Positions 18,250 to 26,276 of a stretch of DNA of 64,000 bases are shown here, in pieces (within the stretch, counting starts at the first letter, position 1; the number at the start of each line of letters is the position of its first letter). The DNA lies in NCBI GenBank assembly GCA_030145945.1, contig JASLDK010000119.1, positions 1-64,000 on the forward strand. Direction: 5' to 3'. The notes under the pieces were generated by a model. That model was not told where the DNA came from. It did not search any database and saw only the letters and a list, made by a program, of their open reading frames with translations. The position numbers were made by a program, and so were the translations under genes. This DNA is from Nocardioides sp. (GTDB lineage Bacteria; Actinomycetota; Actinomycetes; Propionibacteriales; Nocardioidaceae).

Positions 18250-19223
18250 GGCTCGGCGCCCGGGAAGAAGACCTCCGGCACGTTCTCCACCGTCACCAGG
18301 CCGAGCTCCGCGGTGAACCCGGCGACGATCTCGTAGGCGCGGGCGATGCGCTCGGGAGTGTCCACCGTCGTCGTGATCACCGGCACCCGGCGGCCCAGCT
18401 GCCAGAGCCGGTCCCCGTGCGGCTCGTGGTCGCCGTGGAAGCCCCAGAGGCCGCGCAGCACGGTCGTCCCGGCCAGCCCGGCACCCCGCAGGGCCCGGAC
18501 CATCCCGCGATGCACCGGTACGCCGTCGCGCAGCTGCGCCTCCGACGTGTACGCCGTGAGCCGTTGCCAGCGCTCCGACGGTCCGTCCGGCGGGGAGATC
18601 TCGACGCCGTCGCGCCGACACACACGGACCCGCTCGACCACCAGCCGCGCCTCCGGCACACTGCGGGCCAGATCGTCCCGGGCCGCCGCGATGCGCCGTT
18701 GATCACCCACCGCGAGGACCAGCGAGGGGACCTGACGGTTGCGGCTCCACAGGCCCGCGCGGCGTCGTACGCCGGCGACGACACCGTCGACTCCCAACAG
18801 TGCCGAGGCACCCGCGACACCGTGTTGGCGCAGGATCCGGCAGACCTCGACGTACCCGGCCGGACTGCGTCCGAGGAAGACCGAGAGCTTCCACTCCCCC
18901 GCGCCGGCGTCCGCGGTGGTGAGCGGTCGGCAGCGCTCCACCGTGATCATGCCGTGCTGCTGCAGCGCCCGCGCCTCCTCGAGCCAGTCGTCGATCCGGG
19001 GCCGCTCGTCGATCGCGGTCACGACCACCGACGGGTCCTCGGACAGGGTCAGCAGATCGTCGCTGCGCAGCACTCGCGCCGGGCCGAAGCCACCCGCGGC
19101 ACGCAGCACCAGGGCCGAGGGCACCCCGCGCGCCGCCATCCGCTCCAGCAGTACGTCGGACACGAAGCCGCCGGCGACCCGGTCGCGTTCCCCGAACCAG
19201 TGCGAGATCTTCCAGTTGTCCAT
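18243..19223 (-). CDS. DUF190 protein with three tandem modules
   Basis: 326 residues. Three successive segments share the DUF190 pattern of a helix, Gly-rich turn and beta hairpin: LLERMAARGVPSALVLRAAG, then ILRQHGVAGASALLGVDG, then ALRGAGLAGTTVLRGLWG. DUF190 proteins resemble small PII-like regulators and are often encoded next to crcB fluoride channels. The ATG at 19223 overlaps the stop of the upstream crcB by 4 nt, so all three genes form one fluoride-responsive operon. Single DUF190 domains are usual; the triplication and the regulatory role here are noted from sequence and inference respectively. Confidence 0.75.
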   Translation of the reverse strand: MDNWKISHWFGERDRVAGGFVSDVLLERMAARGVPSALVLRAAGGFGPARVLRSDDLLTLSEDPSVVVTAIDERPRIDDWLEEARALQQHGMITVERCRPLTTADAGAGEWKLSVFLGRSPAGYVEVCRILRQHGVAGASALLGVDGVVAGVRRRAGLWSRNRQVPSLVLAVGDQRRIAAARDDLARSVPEARLVVERVRVCRRDGVEISPPDGPSERWQRLTAYTSEAQLRDGVPVHRGMVRALRGAGLAGTTVLRGLWGFHGDHEPHGDRLWQLGRRVPVITTTVDTPERIARAYEIVAGFTAELGLVTVENVPEVFFPGAEPG

Positions 19224-19588
19224 CAGAGCATGCCCCCGATCCACAGTCCGAGTGCGGCCACGAGCACGCCGAGCGCGCTGCTCACCAGGATGTTCGCCAG
19301 CGCCCGGCGATGCTGCCGGCCCTCAACGAGTCGGTGCGTCTCGTACATCCAGGTGCTGAAGGTCGTGTAGGCGCCGATCACGCCGGTCCCCACGAGCAGG
19401 GCGAGGTCGGGGGGCAACGCCCAACCGTCCAGCACGCCGAGCACGAAGGCGCCGCTGAGGTTGATCACCAGCGTGCCGTAGGGCAACAGGCCGGCGAAGC
19501 GCTGCGTGATCGCCCCGTCGACGATCAGCCGGGCCACCGCACCGACGCCACCGCAGGCCATCACGCCGATCCAGAGCAGCACGGTCAT
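19223..19588 (-). CDS. crcB: Fluoride exporter subunit CrcB/Fluc (second copy)
   Basis: 121 residues, four membrane helices. The family segments GGVGAVARLIV, LVINLSGAFVLG (with the conserved Asn), and GAYTTFSTWMYET are present. Fluc channels are dual-topology dimers; two different crcB genes side by side usually make a heterodimer. Its start overlaps the stop of the other crcB by 4 nt. Confidence 0.95.
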   Translation of the reverse strand: MTVLLWIGVMACGGVGAVARLIVDGAITQRFAGLLPYGTLVINLSGAFVLGVLDGWALPPDLALLVGTGVIGAYTTFSTWMYETHRLVEGRQHRRALANILVSSALGVLVAALGLWIGGML

Positions 19589-19977
19589 GGGCGCACCACC
19601 GTCCGCCGCGCGAGCGCAGTGGCCAGATGGAGGACGAGCAGACCCGCGACGAGGCTGGCGAGCACATAGGCGCAGGCGAGGACGGCGTACCCGTCCTGAA
19701 CGAGCCTGACCGTCTCCACCTGCATCGTGGAGAAGGTGCTCAGCCCGCCGCAGATGCCCGTGCCGACGAAGGGCCGCCGGAAACGCGAGACCGGCAGCCG
19801 CTCCAGCAGCACCGTCGAGAACCAACCGAGGGCGAAGGCGGCGACGATGTTCACGACGAAGGTCGCCCACGGCCATGCGTTCGCGTCCGTCACGAGTACC
19901 TTGCCGAGCCAGGCACGCAGCACGGCACCGATCGCACCGCCGGCGAAGACCGCGGCCAGCTCCCGCCGATCCCTCAT
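19585..19977 (-). CDS. crcB: Fluoride exporter subunit CrcB/Fluc (first copy)
   Basis: 130 residues, four membrane helices, with GGAIGAVLRAW, TFVVNIVAAFALGW and GGLSTFSTMQVE family segments. The start at 19977 (MRDRRELAAVFAGG) is chosen because it begins just before the first helix and follows GGAG. It is the first gene after a fluoride riboswitch. The partner crcB and a DUF190 gene follow with 4-nt overlaps. Confidence 0.95.
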   Translation of the reverse strand: MRDRRELAAVFAGGAIGAVLRAWLGKVLVTDANAWPWATFVVNIVAAFALGWFSTVLLERLPVSRFRRPFVGTGICGGLSTFSTMQVETVRLVQDGYAVLACAYVLASLVAGLLVLHLATALARRTVVRP

Positions 19978-20017
19978 CACCACTCCTGCTCGTCGTGGAC
20001 GCGCAAGCGCGCCCAAT

Positions 20018-20081
20018 GTCAGCAGGAACCATCAGCCCGGTGGCGGTTCGGCCCAGAGGGCCAGGCGGGATCCATCGCCGA
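20018..20081 (-). ncRNA. Fluoride (crcB) riboswitch
   Basis: The minus strand reads GGCGATGGATCCCGCC, an added hairpin (TGGCCC/GGGCC), then AACCGCC, and GGGCTGATGGTTCCTGC. These match the conserved blocks of the crcB motif (GGCGATG, AACYGCC, GCTGATG, CTCCTRC) and can form its pseudoknot. It lies about 40 nt upstream of the first crcB start. A GCGCG-type hairpin between it and the ribosome site (about 19997-20014) is a candidate for the switching part. Confidence 0.88.
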
Positions 20082-20129
20082 TCACGCAGGTTGCCAGAAG
20101 CAGGCCCCGCGCGTCAAAGAGTAGGGACT

Positions 20130-21611
20130 CTAATGCTTGCCGCGGCGTCCCTCGTCGGTGAGCTCCTGCTGCTCACGCGCCTGCTCCTCGAGGCGGGTGC
20201 GGATCTTGTTCCACACCTCGGGGGAGGCCGCCACCGACGTGACTCCGCCGTCGAGTCTCTCGATCGCCCGGCGCGCATAGATCTGCTGCGCGGTCGCCGT
20301 ACGCTCCGAGCGGTCATTGCCCAGGAAGGTGATGAACCACGCGAAGAGCGCGGTGATCTGGTTCTTGAAGCCGGTCAGGTAGACGAGGTGTACGGCGAGC
20401 CACATCAGCCACGCGACGATGCCGGTGAAGCGTGCCTTGCCCACGGACGCGACCGCGCTGAACCGCGAGATCGTCGCCATCGAACCCTTGTCGAAATAGG
20501 TGAAGGCACCCTGCGGCGCCTTGCCGCGCACCCGGTTGTTGATCTCCTTGGCGGCGTACTTGCCACCCTGGATCGCCACCTGCGCGACACCCGGCAGGTT
20601 GTCGAGCGAGATCATGTCGCCGACCACGAAGACCTCGGGGTGTCCCGGCAGCGTGAGGTCCGGGTTGACGCCGATGCGACCGGCACGGTCCAGGGAGGCG
20701 CCGGTCTGCTCGGCGAGCGTCTTCGTCAGCGGATTGGCCTGTACGCCGGCCGCCCACACCTTCGTGGCCGCGTTGATGACCTCTTGACGGCCGTCCTTGA
20801 ACTGGACGGTGATGGTGCGCTCGTCCATGTCGGTGACCATCGCGCCGAGGATGACCTCGACCCCGCGCTTCTGCAGCGAGCGCTTGGCGACCTCGCCGAG
20901 CTTGGCACCGAAGGGCGGCAGCACCTGGGGGGCGGCGTCCAGCAGGATCACCCGCGCCTTGCGGGTGTCGATGCGCCGGTAGTCACGACGCAGGGTGTTC
21001 TGCGCGAGTTCGGCGATCTGGCCGGCCATCTCCACACCGGTCGGACCGGCGCCGACGATCACGAAGGTCATGTAGAGATCACGGCCGGCGTCGGTCTCGG
21101 CCAGCTCGGCCAGCTCGAAGGTGCCGAAGATCCGGCCGCGCAGCTCCAGGGCGTCGTCGATGGTCTTCATGCCGGGCGCGAAGTTCGCGAAGTGGTCGTT
21201 GCCGAAGTACGACTGCCCGGCGCCCGCGGCCACGATCAGGCTGTCGTAGCCGATCGTCGACATGCGCCCCTGGATGTGCGAGGTCAGCTGGCGGTGCTCG
21301 AGATCGATGTCGGTGACATCGCCGAGCACGACACGGGTGTTCTGCTGACGGGAGAGCACCTCACGCGTCGGGGGCGCGATCTCGCCCTGGGAGAGGATGC
21401 CCGTCGCCACTTGGTAGAGCAGCGGCTGGAAGAGGTGGTGGGTCGTCTTGGAGATCAGCGTGACGTCGACGTCCGCCTTGCGGAGCTGCTTGGCGGCGAA
21501 GAGCCCACCGAAGCCGGAGCCGACGATCACCACGCGGTGACGATGGGACGGGTTGGCCTCGGCCGTCGTCGGAGCGGGGACAGACGTGGGGACTGCGTTG
21601 CTGGTCGCCAT
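20130..21611 (-). CDS. ndh: Type II NADH dehydrogenase
   Basis: 493 residues. The FAD-binding motif VVIVGSGFGGLFAA (about residues 27-40) and the NADH-binding VIVGAGPTGVEMAG (about 183-196) are present, as is the AQVAIQGGKYAAK quinone-site region. The C-terminus has a hydrophobic membrane-attachment segment and a polar tail. It oxidises NADH and passes electrons to quinone without pumping protons. Confidence 0.95.
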   Translation of the reverse strand: MATSNAVPTSVPAPTTAEANPSHRHRVVIVGSGFGGLFAAKQLRKADVDVTLISKTTHHLFQPLLYQVATGILSQGEIAPPTREVLSRQQNTRVVLGDVTDIDLEHRQLTSHIQGRMSTIGYDSLIVAAGAGQSYFGNDHFANFAPGMKTIDDALELRGRIFGTFELAELAETDAGRDLYMTFVIVGAGPTGVEMAGQIAELAQNTLRRDYRRIDTRKARVILLDAAPQVLPPFGAKLGEVAKRSLQKRGVEVILGAMVTDMDERTITVQFKDGRQEVINAATKVWAAGVQANPLTKTLAEQTGASLDRAGRIGVNPDLTLPGHPEVFVVGDMISLDNLPGVAQVAIQGGKYAAKEINNRVRGKAPQGAFTYFDKGSMATISRFSAVASVGKARFTGIVAWLMWLAVHLVYLTGFKNQITALFAWFITFLGNDRSERTATAQQIYARRAIERLDGGVTSVAASPEVWNKIRTRLEEQAREQQELTDEGRRGKH

Positions 21612-21699
21612 GACTCCATTGTCCGCAAACGGGGGCTCCCGCGCATCCCGGGGGCGGTCCGTCTCAGTTTCACGGGCGGCTTCCGGGCACTATGGTCCG

Positions 21700-23070
21700 G
21701 TGACTCATTTCGACCTGGTCGTCATCGGCGCCGGATCCGGCAACATGATCGTCAATCGCCGGTACGACGACCTGCGCGTCGCCACCGTCGAGGACCGCTT
21801 CTTCGGCGGCACCTGCCTCAACGTGGGCTGCATCCCGACCAAGATGTTCGTGGTCCCCGCAGACCTGGCGCGCGCGGCCGCGGACGGACCGCGCCTCGGC
21901 GTGCACACCTCGTTCGACTCCGCCGACTGGCCCGCGATCCGGGACCGCATCTTCGGCCGGATCGACGTCAATTCGGCGTCGGCGCACGACTGGCGGGCGG
22001 GCCTGCCCAATCACACCGTGTACGACGGCCGCGCGCGGTTCGTGGGCGAACGGACCATCCTCGTCCACACCCGTGACGGCGCGGAGGAGACGATCACCGC
22101 CGACCAGGTCGTGGTCGCGGCCGGCCGCCGGCCGGTGATCCCGGAGATCGCCGGGATCCACGACGTCGACTTCCACACCAGCGACACGGTGATGCGGCTG
22201 GTCGCCCTCCCGGAGAGCATGATCATCCTCGGCGGCGGTGTGGTGGCGGCCGAGTTCGCGCACGTCTTCTCGGCGTACGGCACCAGGGTCACGCAGGTGG
22301 CCCGGGGAGAGCGCTTGCTGCGTCACTTCGACGCGGACATCGCCCGGGGCTTCACCGAGCTCGCGGCTGCGCAGTGGGATGTCCGGCTCGGCTGCGAGAT
22401 GAGCAGCGTGCGTCGTACGGATGCCGGCGTACGGGCGGTCCTCGGCGACGGCAGCGAGGTGGAGGCGGAGATCCTGCTCGTCGCGACCGGCCGCGAGTCC
22501 AATGCGGATCGGCTGGACGTGGCCGCGGCCGGCATCGAGGTCGACGCGGACGACGTGATCGTCGTCGACGAGTACCAGCGCACCTCCGCGCCCGGTGTCT
22601 GGGCGCTGGGCGACATCGCCAATCACATCGAGCTCAAGCACGTCGCCAATCACGAGGCACGGGTGATCAAGCACAACCTGCTCCACCCCGACGACCTGAT
22701 CGCCTCACGTCACCGGGCGATCCCGCGCGCGGTCTTCAGCTCACCCCAGGTCGCCTCCGTCGGGATGACCGAGCAGGAGGCGATCGCCGCCGGTACGGCG
22801 TACGTCACCGCCACGCAGCGGTACGCCGACGTCGCCTACGGTTGGGCGCTCGAGGACAGCGGTCACTTCGTGAAGGTGATCGTCTCGACCGAGACGGGCC
22901 TGCTCCTCGGCGCACACATCCTGGGACCTGACGCGGCCACCCTGATCCAGCCCCTCATCCAGGCGATGAGCTTCGACCTTCCGGCCGCCGAGATGGCGCG
23001 CAACCAGTACTGGATCCACCCCGCGCTCACCGAGGTCGTCGAGAATGCGCTGCTCGGGGTCAGGCTGTAG
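21700..23070 (+). CDS. mtr: Mycothione reductase
   Basis: 456 residues of the disulfide-oxidoreductase fold. N-terminal FAD motif VVIGAGSGNMI, redox pair GGTCLNVGCIPTK (Cys about 39 and 44), NADPH motif LGGGVVAAEF and C-terminal HPALTEVVENAL with the catalytic His-Glu. It reduces oxidised mycothiol with NADPH, keeping the actinobacterial thiol pool reduced. The GTG start is 6 nt after CACTAT, fitting a leaderless transcript. Confidence 0.95.
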   Translation: MTHFDLVVIGAGSGNMIVNRRYDDLRVATVEDRFFGGTCLNVGCIPTKMFVVPADLARAAADGPRLGVHTSFDSADWPAIRDRIFGRIDVNSASAHDWRAGLPNHTVYDGRARFVGERTILVHTRDGAEETITADQVVVAAGRRPVIPEIAGIHDVDFHTSDTVMRLVALPESMIILGGGVVAAEFAHVFSAYGTRVTQVARGERLLRHFDADIARGFTELAAAQWDVRLGCEMSSVRRTDAGVRAVLGDGSEVEAEILLVATGRESNADRLDVAAAGIEVDADDVIVVDEYQRTSAPGVWALGDIANHIELKHVANHEARVIKHNLLHPDDLIASRHRAIPRAVFSSPQVASVGMTEQEAIAAGTAYVTATQRYADVAYGWALEDSGHFVKVIVSTETGLLLGAHILGPDAATLIQPLIQAMSFDLPAAEMARNQYWIHPALTEVVENALLGVRL

Positions 23071-23086
23071 CCGATTCATGCTGTGT

Positions 23087-23109
23087 CCGATTCATTGCGA
23101 GTGAATCGG
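23087..23109. terminator. Possible short hairpin after mtr
   Basis: CCGATTCA and TGAATCGG pair around a 7-nt loop, 17 bp after the mtr stop. There is no T run, so this may be a stabilising hairpin or operator instead of a terminator. A further CCGATTCA lies 17 bp upstream. Confidence 0.4.
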
Positions 23110-23159
23110 CCCGATAGCGGGCACTATGGTGACGATCGGCCGCACAGGAGCGATTTACG

Positions 23160-24107
23160 TTGCCAAAGACCCGCCAGCTTCCCCTCCCGTCGCGCCCCGC
23201 ATCGGTGCGCGTCGCGCGAGCGTGGGTGCGCGACATCCTGGGCGAACTCGGCCGGTCGGATCTCGTCCCAAGCGCGATGCTCGGAGTCTCCGAACTGGTC
23301 ACGAACGCGATCATCCACGGGCAGCCGCCGGTCGCGGTGAGTGTCACCAGCGATGCCGAGCACCCGGTGATCGAGGTACACGACGGTGGCGCGCCCTCCT
23401 GGCGTCCGATGGGGCTCGAGGCGCTGCAGGGCACGGAGGGCCCGGCGACCGTCGGTCGCGGACTGGCCCTTGTCGCGATGAGTTCCGTGGCCTGGGGTAC
23501 GCGGCCCGATCCGGCCGGTGATCACACCGTCGTCTGGTTCGAACCCTCGGTCGAGATGCACGACCGGGTCGACCTCAGCCCGGTGCTGGACAACGGCGGC
23601 ACGGACGATGCCGATGCCGAGACCCCGGCGGACGGCATCACGATCGTGCTGACCAATTTCCCGGTCCTGCTCTACGCCGAGATGCGTCGCCACCAGTACG
23701 AGCTGCGCCGCGAGCTCGGCCTGCTCCTCTTCGAGCATCCCCACCGCTTCCCCATCGCCCGGGCGGCGATAGCCGCCATCGACGAGGCCGGAACGCAGCG
23801 CAGAGCCGGCAGTGGCTTCAACCAGATCGAGAGTGCCGCGGGCGAAGGCGTCGAGACGATCGACCTGACCTACGCCGTACGGCCGTCGACGCCGCGCGCA
23901 CTCGTCCGGCTCCGCGAGGCCCTCGACGCCTGCTACGCCTCCCTCACCGAGGAGATGCTGCTCACCGTCCGGCCGGCGGCCGAGGTCCGCGACTTCCAGG
24001 ACTGGTTCTTCGGCCAGGTGATCGACCAGGCCGACGGCGCCGCACCGATCCCGTGGCGCGGCCCGCTGGCGGTCGGCCGGAGCCAGCGCGCCGACCGCAC
24101 CGGCTGA
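23160..24107 (+). CDS. RsbW-like anti-sigma / serine-kinase ATPase domain protein
   Basis: 315 residues. The N-terminal ~125 residues match the HATPase_c_2 fold of anti-sigma kinases: GVSELVTNAIIHG (N-box, about residues 41-53), VHDGGAPSW (G1-like) and GRGLALVAMSS (G2-like). The remaining ~190 residues are helical with no recognised domain. The start is a TTG at 23160, 9 nt after AGGAG. It probably binds ATP and regulates a sigma factor or partner protein by binding or phosphorylation; no partner gene is adjacent. Confidence 0.75.
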   Translation: MPKTRQLPLPSRPASVRVARAWVRDILGELGRSDLVPSAMLGVSELVTNAIIHGQPPVAVSVTSDAEHPVIEVHDGGAPSWRPMGLEALQGTEGPATVGRGLALVAMSSVAWGTRPDPAGDHTVVWFEPSVEMHDRVDLSPVLDNGGTDDADAETPADGITIVLTNFPVLLYAEMRRHQYELRRELGLLLFEHPHRFPIARAAIAAIDEAGTQRRAGSGFNQIESAAGEGVETIDLTYAVRPSTPRALVRLREALDACYASLTEEMLLTVRPAAEVRDFQDWFFGQVIDQADGAAPIPWRGPLAVGRSQRADRTG

Positions 24108-24156
24108 CCTGAGGCGGTCGATCGCGCCCGATGATCGCGTATGCCAGAGTGCGCGT

Positions 24157-25101
24157 GTGGGAATCGAGGTTTCCGGACGACATGTCCTCCGCGGAGGGTG
24201 GCGCGGTCGGCTGGCTCGCCTGGTCGTTCTCATGCTGTCTCTCGGCCTTCTCGGCTCAGGATGCGCCAGTGGCGCGAGGAAGTCCGCGAACAAGCACGAG
24301 AAGAACTCTTCGTCGTCATCAGCCGGCCAGACCGACTCCGCATCTTCTGGTGCACCTCTGCCCGCAGCGGAGTATGAACAGGCCCGCAGGGACCTGAGGC
24401 GCAGCGATACCGGCCGATTCGAGCTTCTCGTGTACCGCCCGGTGGACGACGAAGAAGCCGACCTGACCTTCCTACCGCGGATGCACGGCTCGTGGAAGCT
24501 CTCGACCTCCCAGGTGGCATCAGTGGTCCGACAAACGTTGCCGGGCTCCGCGGTCGAGGTCGGGTTCCGCATGGTGGGCGGCCGGTCGTATGTCCGCGTG
24601 GCGTCCAAGGGGTCAGTCTTCGGGGCCGACTGTTGGGCCAATGTCGACACCGCCGGTCGCATCATGTCGGCGGAGGATTTGGCCGGGCGGCAATTCGGGA
24701 TCCCGGCAGCGCTCAATGCCTTTCTTCGATACCGCTCCGAAGGGCAATCCTCAGCCGGCACGACCTCGTTGTACGACGTACTCGGCGCCATCGGTTTCCA
24801 GAAGCTGGCGAACACCGAAGTGAAGGCGCTCCGCACGTCGTGGGTTCCGATCTCGTTCGAACTTCAGGCCGGACGGCTCGCCCGTGCCTTCGTCTTCCCT
24901 CACGACCTCACCGAGGCTCTGCGGCCCCTCTCCACCGTCCCTGAGCTCGCGAAGTTCAGGTCCGTGATCGCAGCCACTCCCCTCCAGTTCTGGGGAATCG
25001 ACTACCGCGATTTCGGCGGGCCCGTCGAGATCCGCCCACCGAGGGCAAGCAAGCTGGTCGATCTCACGGACCGCTCATCGCGCTGCAGGGATACCCGGTA
25101 A
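24157..25101 (+). CDS. Predicted lipoprotein of unknown function
   Basis: 314 residues with a signal peptide and lipobox LGSGC (Cys about residue 36), then a Lys/Ser-rich spacer and a mixed globular domain. No enzyme motif was recognised. GTG start. It is the last clearly chromosomal protein gene before the tRNA-Asp and prophage junction. Codon use looks like its neighbours. Confidence 0.65.
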   Translation: MGIEVSGRHVLRGGWRGRLARLVVLMLSLGLLGSGCASGARKSANKHEKNSSSSSAGQTDSASSGAPLPAAEYEQARRDLRRSDTGRFELLVYRPVDDEEADLTFLPRMHGSWKLSTSQVASVVRQTLPGSAVEVGFRMVGGRSYVRVASKGSVFGADCWANVDTAGRIMSAEDLAGRQFGIPAALNAFLRYRSEGQSSAGTTSLYDVLGAIGFQKLANTEVKALRTSWVPISFELQAGRLARAFVFPHDLTEALRPLSTVPELAKFRSVIAATPLQFWGIDYRDFGGPVEIRPPRASKLVDLTDRSSRCRDTR

Positions 25102-25219
25102 CCCACCGCTTTGAGGAGGATCCGCCGGGAGACCGCCCGCACCTTCGCCTCGACCGACATGACCCCTGATGACAGAAGGGCCTCCGGCCAGCATTTCCGC
25201 TGACTGGAGGCGCTTCTCG

Positions 25220-25308
25220 TGGCGACCCCGACGGGACTCGAACCCGCGGTGACAGGGCGAGACACCGAAGGCAACTACCCGACCCACGCCGAGACTCGCG
25301 CCGGGGTC
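25220..25308 (-). pseudogene. Decayed second tRNA-Asp copy
   Basis: 30 bp (25220-25249) are identical to the 3' end of the real tRNA-Asp, including T-arm, acceptor and CCA. The next TGACAGGGCG also matches the tRNA after skipping 9 bp (CCTCCGCCG) that form the anticodon-stem and variable region. The 5' part has diverged, although GACCCCG at its start can still pair with the CGGGGTC acceptor strand. It is either a broken tandem tRNA duplicate or an old attachment-site scar, and cannot make a normal cloverleaf. Confidence 0.7.
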
Positions 25309-25351
25309 GGTAGGAGTCGCCCTGAGGCGCGGTGCCTTACAACCACGTAGA

Positions 25352-25391
25352 AAGGCCGCCTGATCTGCGTTTCCGCAGATCAGGCGGCCTT
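25352..25391 (-). terminator. Strong hairpin downstream of tRNA-Asp
   Basis: An 18-bp perfect stem (AAGGCCGCCTGATCTGCG and its complement) encloses a 4-nt loop, 5 bp after the tRNA-Asp 3' end. It has no long T run but is placed to end the tRNA transcript. Confidence 0.75.
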
Positions 25392-25398
25392 CCGTTGG

Positions 25399-25472
25399 CG
25401 ACCCCGACGGGACTCGAACCCGCGGCCTCCGCCGTGACAGGGCGGCGCGCTAACCAACTGCGCTACGGGGCC
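25399..25472 (-). tRNA. tRNA-Asp (anticodon GTC)
   Basis: Reading the minus strand, GGCCCCG pairs with CGGGGTC (one G-T). The anticodon loop is CTGTCAC and the T-arm is GCGGGTTCGAGTCCCGT. The CCA end is encoded (25396-25398). Its 3' end points left, away from the prophage, so the prophage on its right is unlikely to have integrated into this gene. Confidence 0.97.
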
Positions 25473-25582
25473 AGGTGTACTGCTGTGGTGCTGCTCCCTC
25501 AATCAGGAGCCACGGAATGCTAACCCATCCCGGTGCCCAACTCACAATCGAGGGGATCCGGAGCGTGCGAACAGGCCGCTTC

Positions 25583-25606
25583 GCACCCCCAACGGGATTC
25601 GAACGC
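25583..25606 (-). other. Candidate attL: tRNA 3'-end-like fragment
   Basis: On the minus strand, GTTCGAATCCCGTTGGGGGTG has the form of a tRNA T-loop followed by the T-stem and acceptor 3' strand, but no 5' half is present. A tRNA 3' fragment on the minus strand with the prophage on its right is the geometry expected if the phage integrated into a tRNA gene whose complete copy now lies beyond the integrase, past base 64000. The exact core cannot be set without that other end. Confidence 0.55.
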
Positions 25607-25731
25607 GACCCGATTGAGCGTGGCGGTGCTCGCTGAGCGTAACAGGGGCCAGTTCGGGCCACTCCGGATGAGCCGGAACCGGGTCACGTGTTGACGCCGT
25701 CAACACCTGACACCCCTCGTAGGCTCCCCTC

Positions 25732-25936
25732 GTGACCGCCCTCCGCGTCTGGCTCTCGGCCCAGCTCCTCGGCGACGACCTGGACGCCACGTGGGTGGAC
25801 ACGGCACCGGTGGGTGACCTGCTGGGAGGCCTATGTGATCTCGGCGGCGCGGTATCGGACGGGGATGGACGACGATGTCGAGGTGCGCCAGGGGTGGCAC
25901 CGGGCGGAGCACGTGAGGCCCGCAAACGACAAGTAG
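25732..25936 (+). pseudogene. Small leaderless ORF, apparently frameshifted
   Basis: The GTG at 25732 follows TAGGCT (25720-25725) by 6 nt, a leaderless promoter layout. The perfect inverted repeat GTGTTGAC-GCC-GTCAACAC (25688-25706) upstream looks like an operator. The first frame reads MTALRVWLSAQLLGDDLDA. After about 25822 sensible protein continues in the +1 frame (WEAYVISAARYRTGMDDDVE...) to a TAG at 25934, right at a terminator hairpin. Removing one base near CTGCTGGG would join them into a 67-residue protein. It may be a real mutation, a sequencing error or recoding. Family not recognised. Confidence 0.45.
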
Positions 25937-25964
25937 CCCCCACCGCCGGGATGGCGATGGGGGC
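25936..25964 (+). terminator. Terminator between the left-end ORF and the tail operon
   Basis: GCCCCCACCGCC and GGCGATGGGGGC form a near-perfect 12-bp stem, followed on the plus strand by TGTCTCTTTGTT. It starts at the stop codon of the small left-end ORF and faces the end of the leftward late operon, so it can serve both directions. Confidence 0.65.
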
Positions 25965-25994
25965 GTGTCTCTTTGTTAGCGACAAACGGTCAGG

Positions 25995-26276
25995 TCAGCG
26001 CTCCTGTATGAACAGGGTGATGGTCCGGTCGTCGGTGCGGCCCTGGTTGGTGGTGATCCGGCATGTGGCCGTGACGGTTCGGACGCTGGTGGCGTCGGCG
26101 TCCGTGAGCCAGATCGTGGCCGTGGTGTCGTCGTGGCTCTCGTCGTGTCCGGTGATGTTGGTCGAGAGGATCCATGTCGCGTTCGCGATGGTCTCCCCTT
26201 CGGCGAGCCATGCGGTCCATTCGGCCTTGTAGTCGAGGTCGGAGTCGGGGTCGATGGCGGTGTCGGGCTTGATCAT
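25995..26276 (-). CDS. Small minor-tail-associated protein
   Basis: 93 residues (MIKPDTAIDPDSDLDYKAEW...), acidic N-terminus then alternating polar/hydrophobic strands suggesting a beta-sandwich. Proteins of this size and pattern are frequent at the end of actinophage tail operons. It overlaps the upstream fibre gene by 4 nt and is the last gene of the leftward late operon. The function is inferred from place only. Confidence 0.55.
   Translation of the reverse strand: MIKPDTAIDPDSDLDYKAEWTAWLAEGETIANATWILSTNITGHDESHDDTTATIWLTDADATSVRTVTATCRITTNQGRTDDRTITLFIQER

Noticed and set aside
25220..25308. Selenocysteine-type long tRNA
   Set aside because: The acceptor can pair, but the D-arm and long variable arm do not form, the remaining anticodon is GTC-like, and most of the 3' half copies tRNA-Asp.
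25396..25425. tRNA-Asp 3' repeat pair as the ends of the current prophage
   Set aside because: The copies are only 176 bp apart on the left side and the tRNA 3' end faces away from the prophage.
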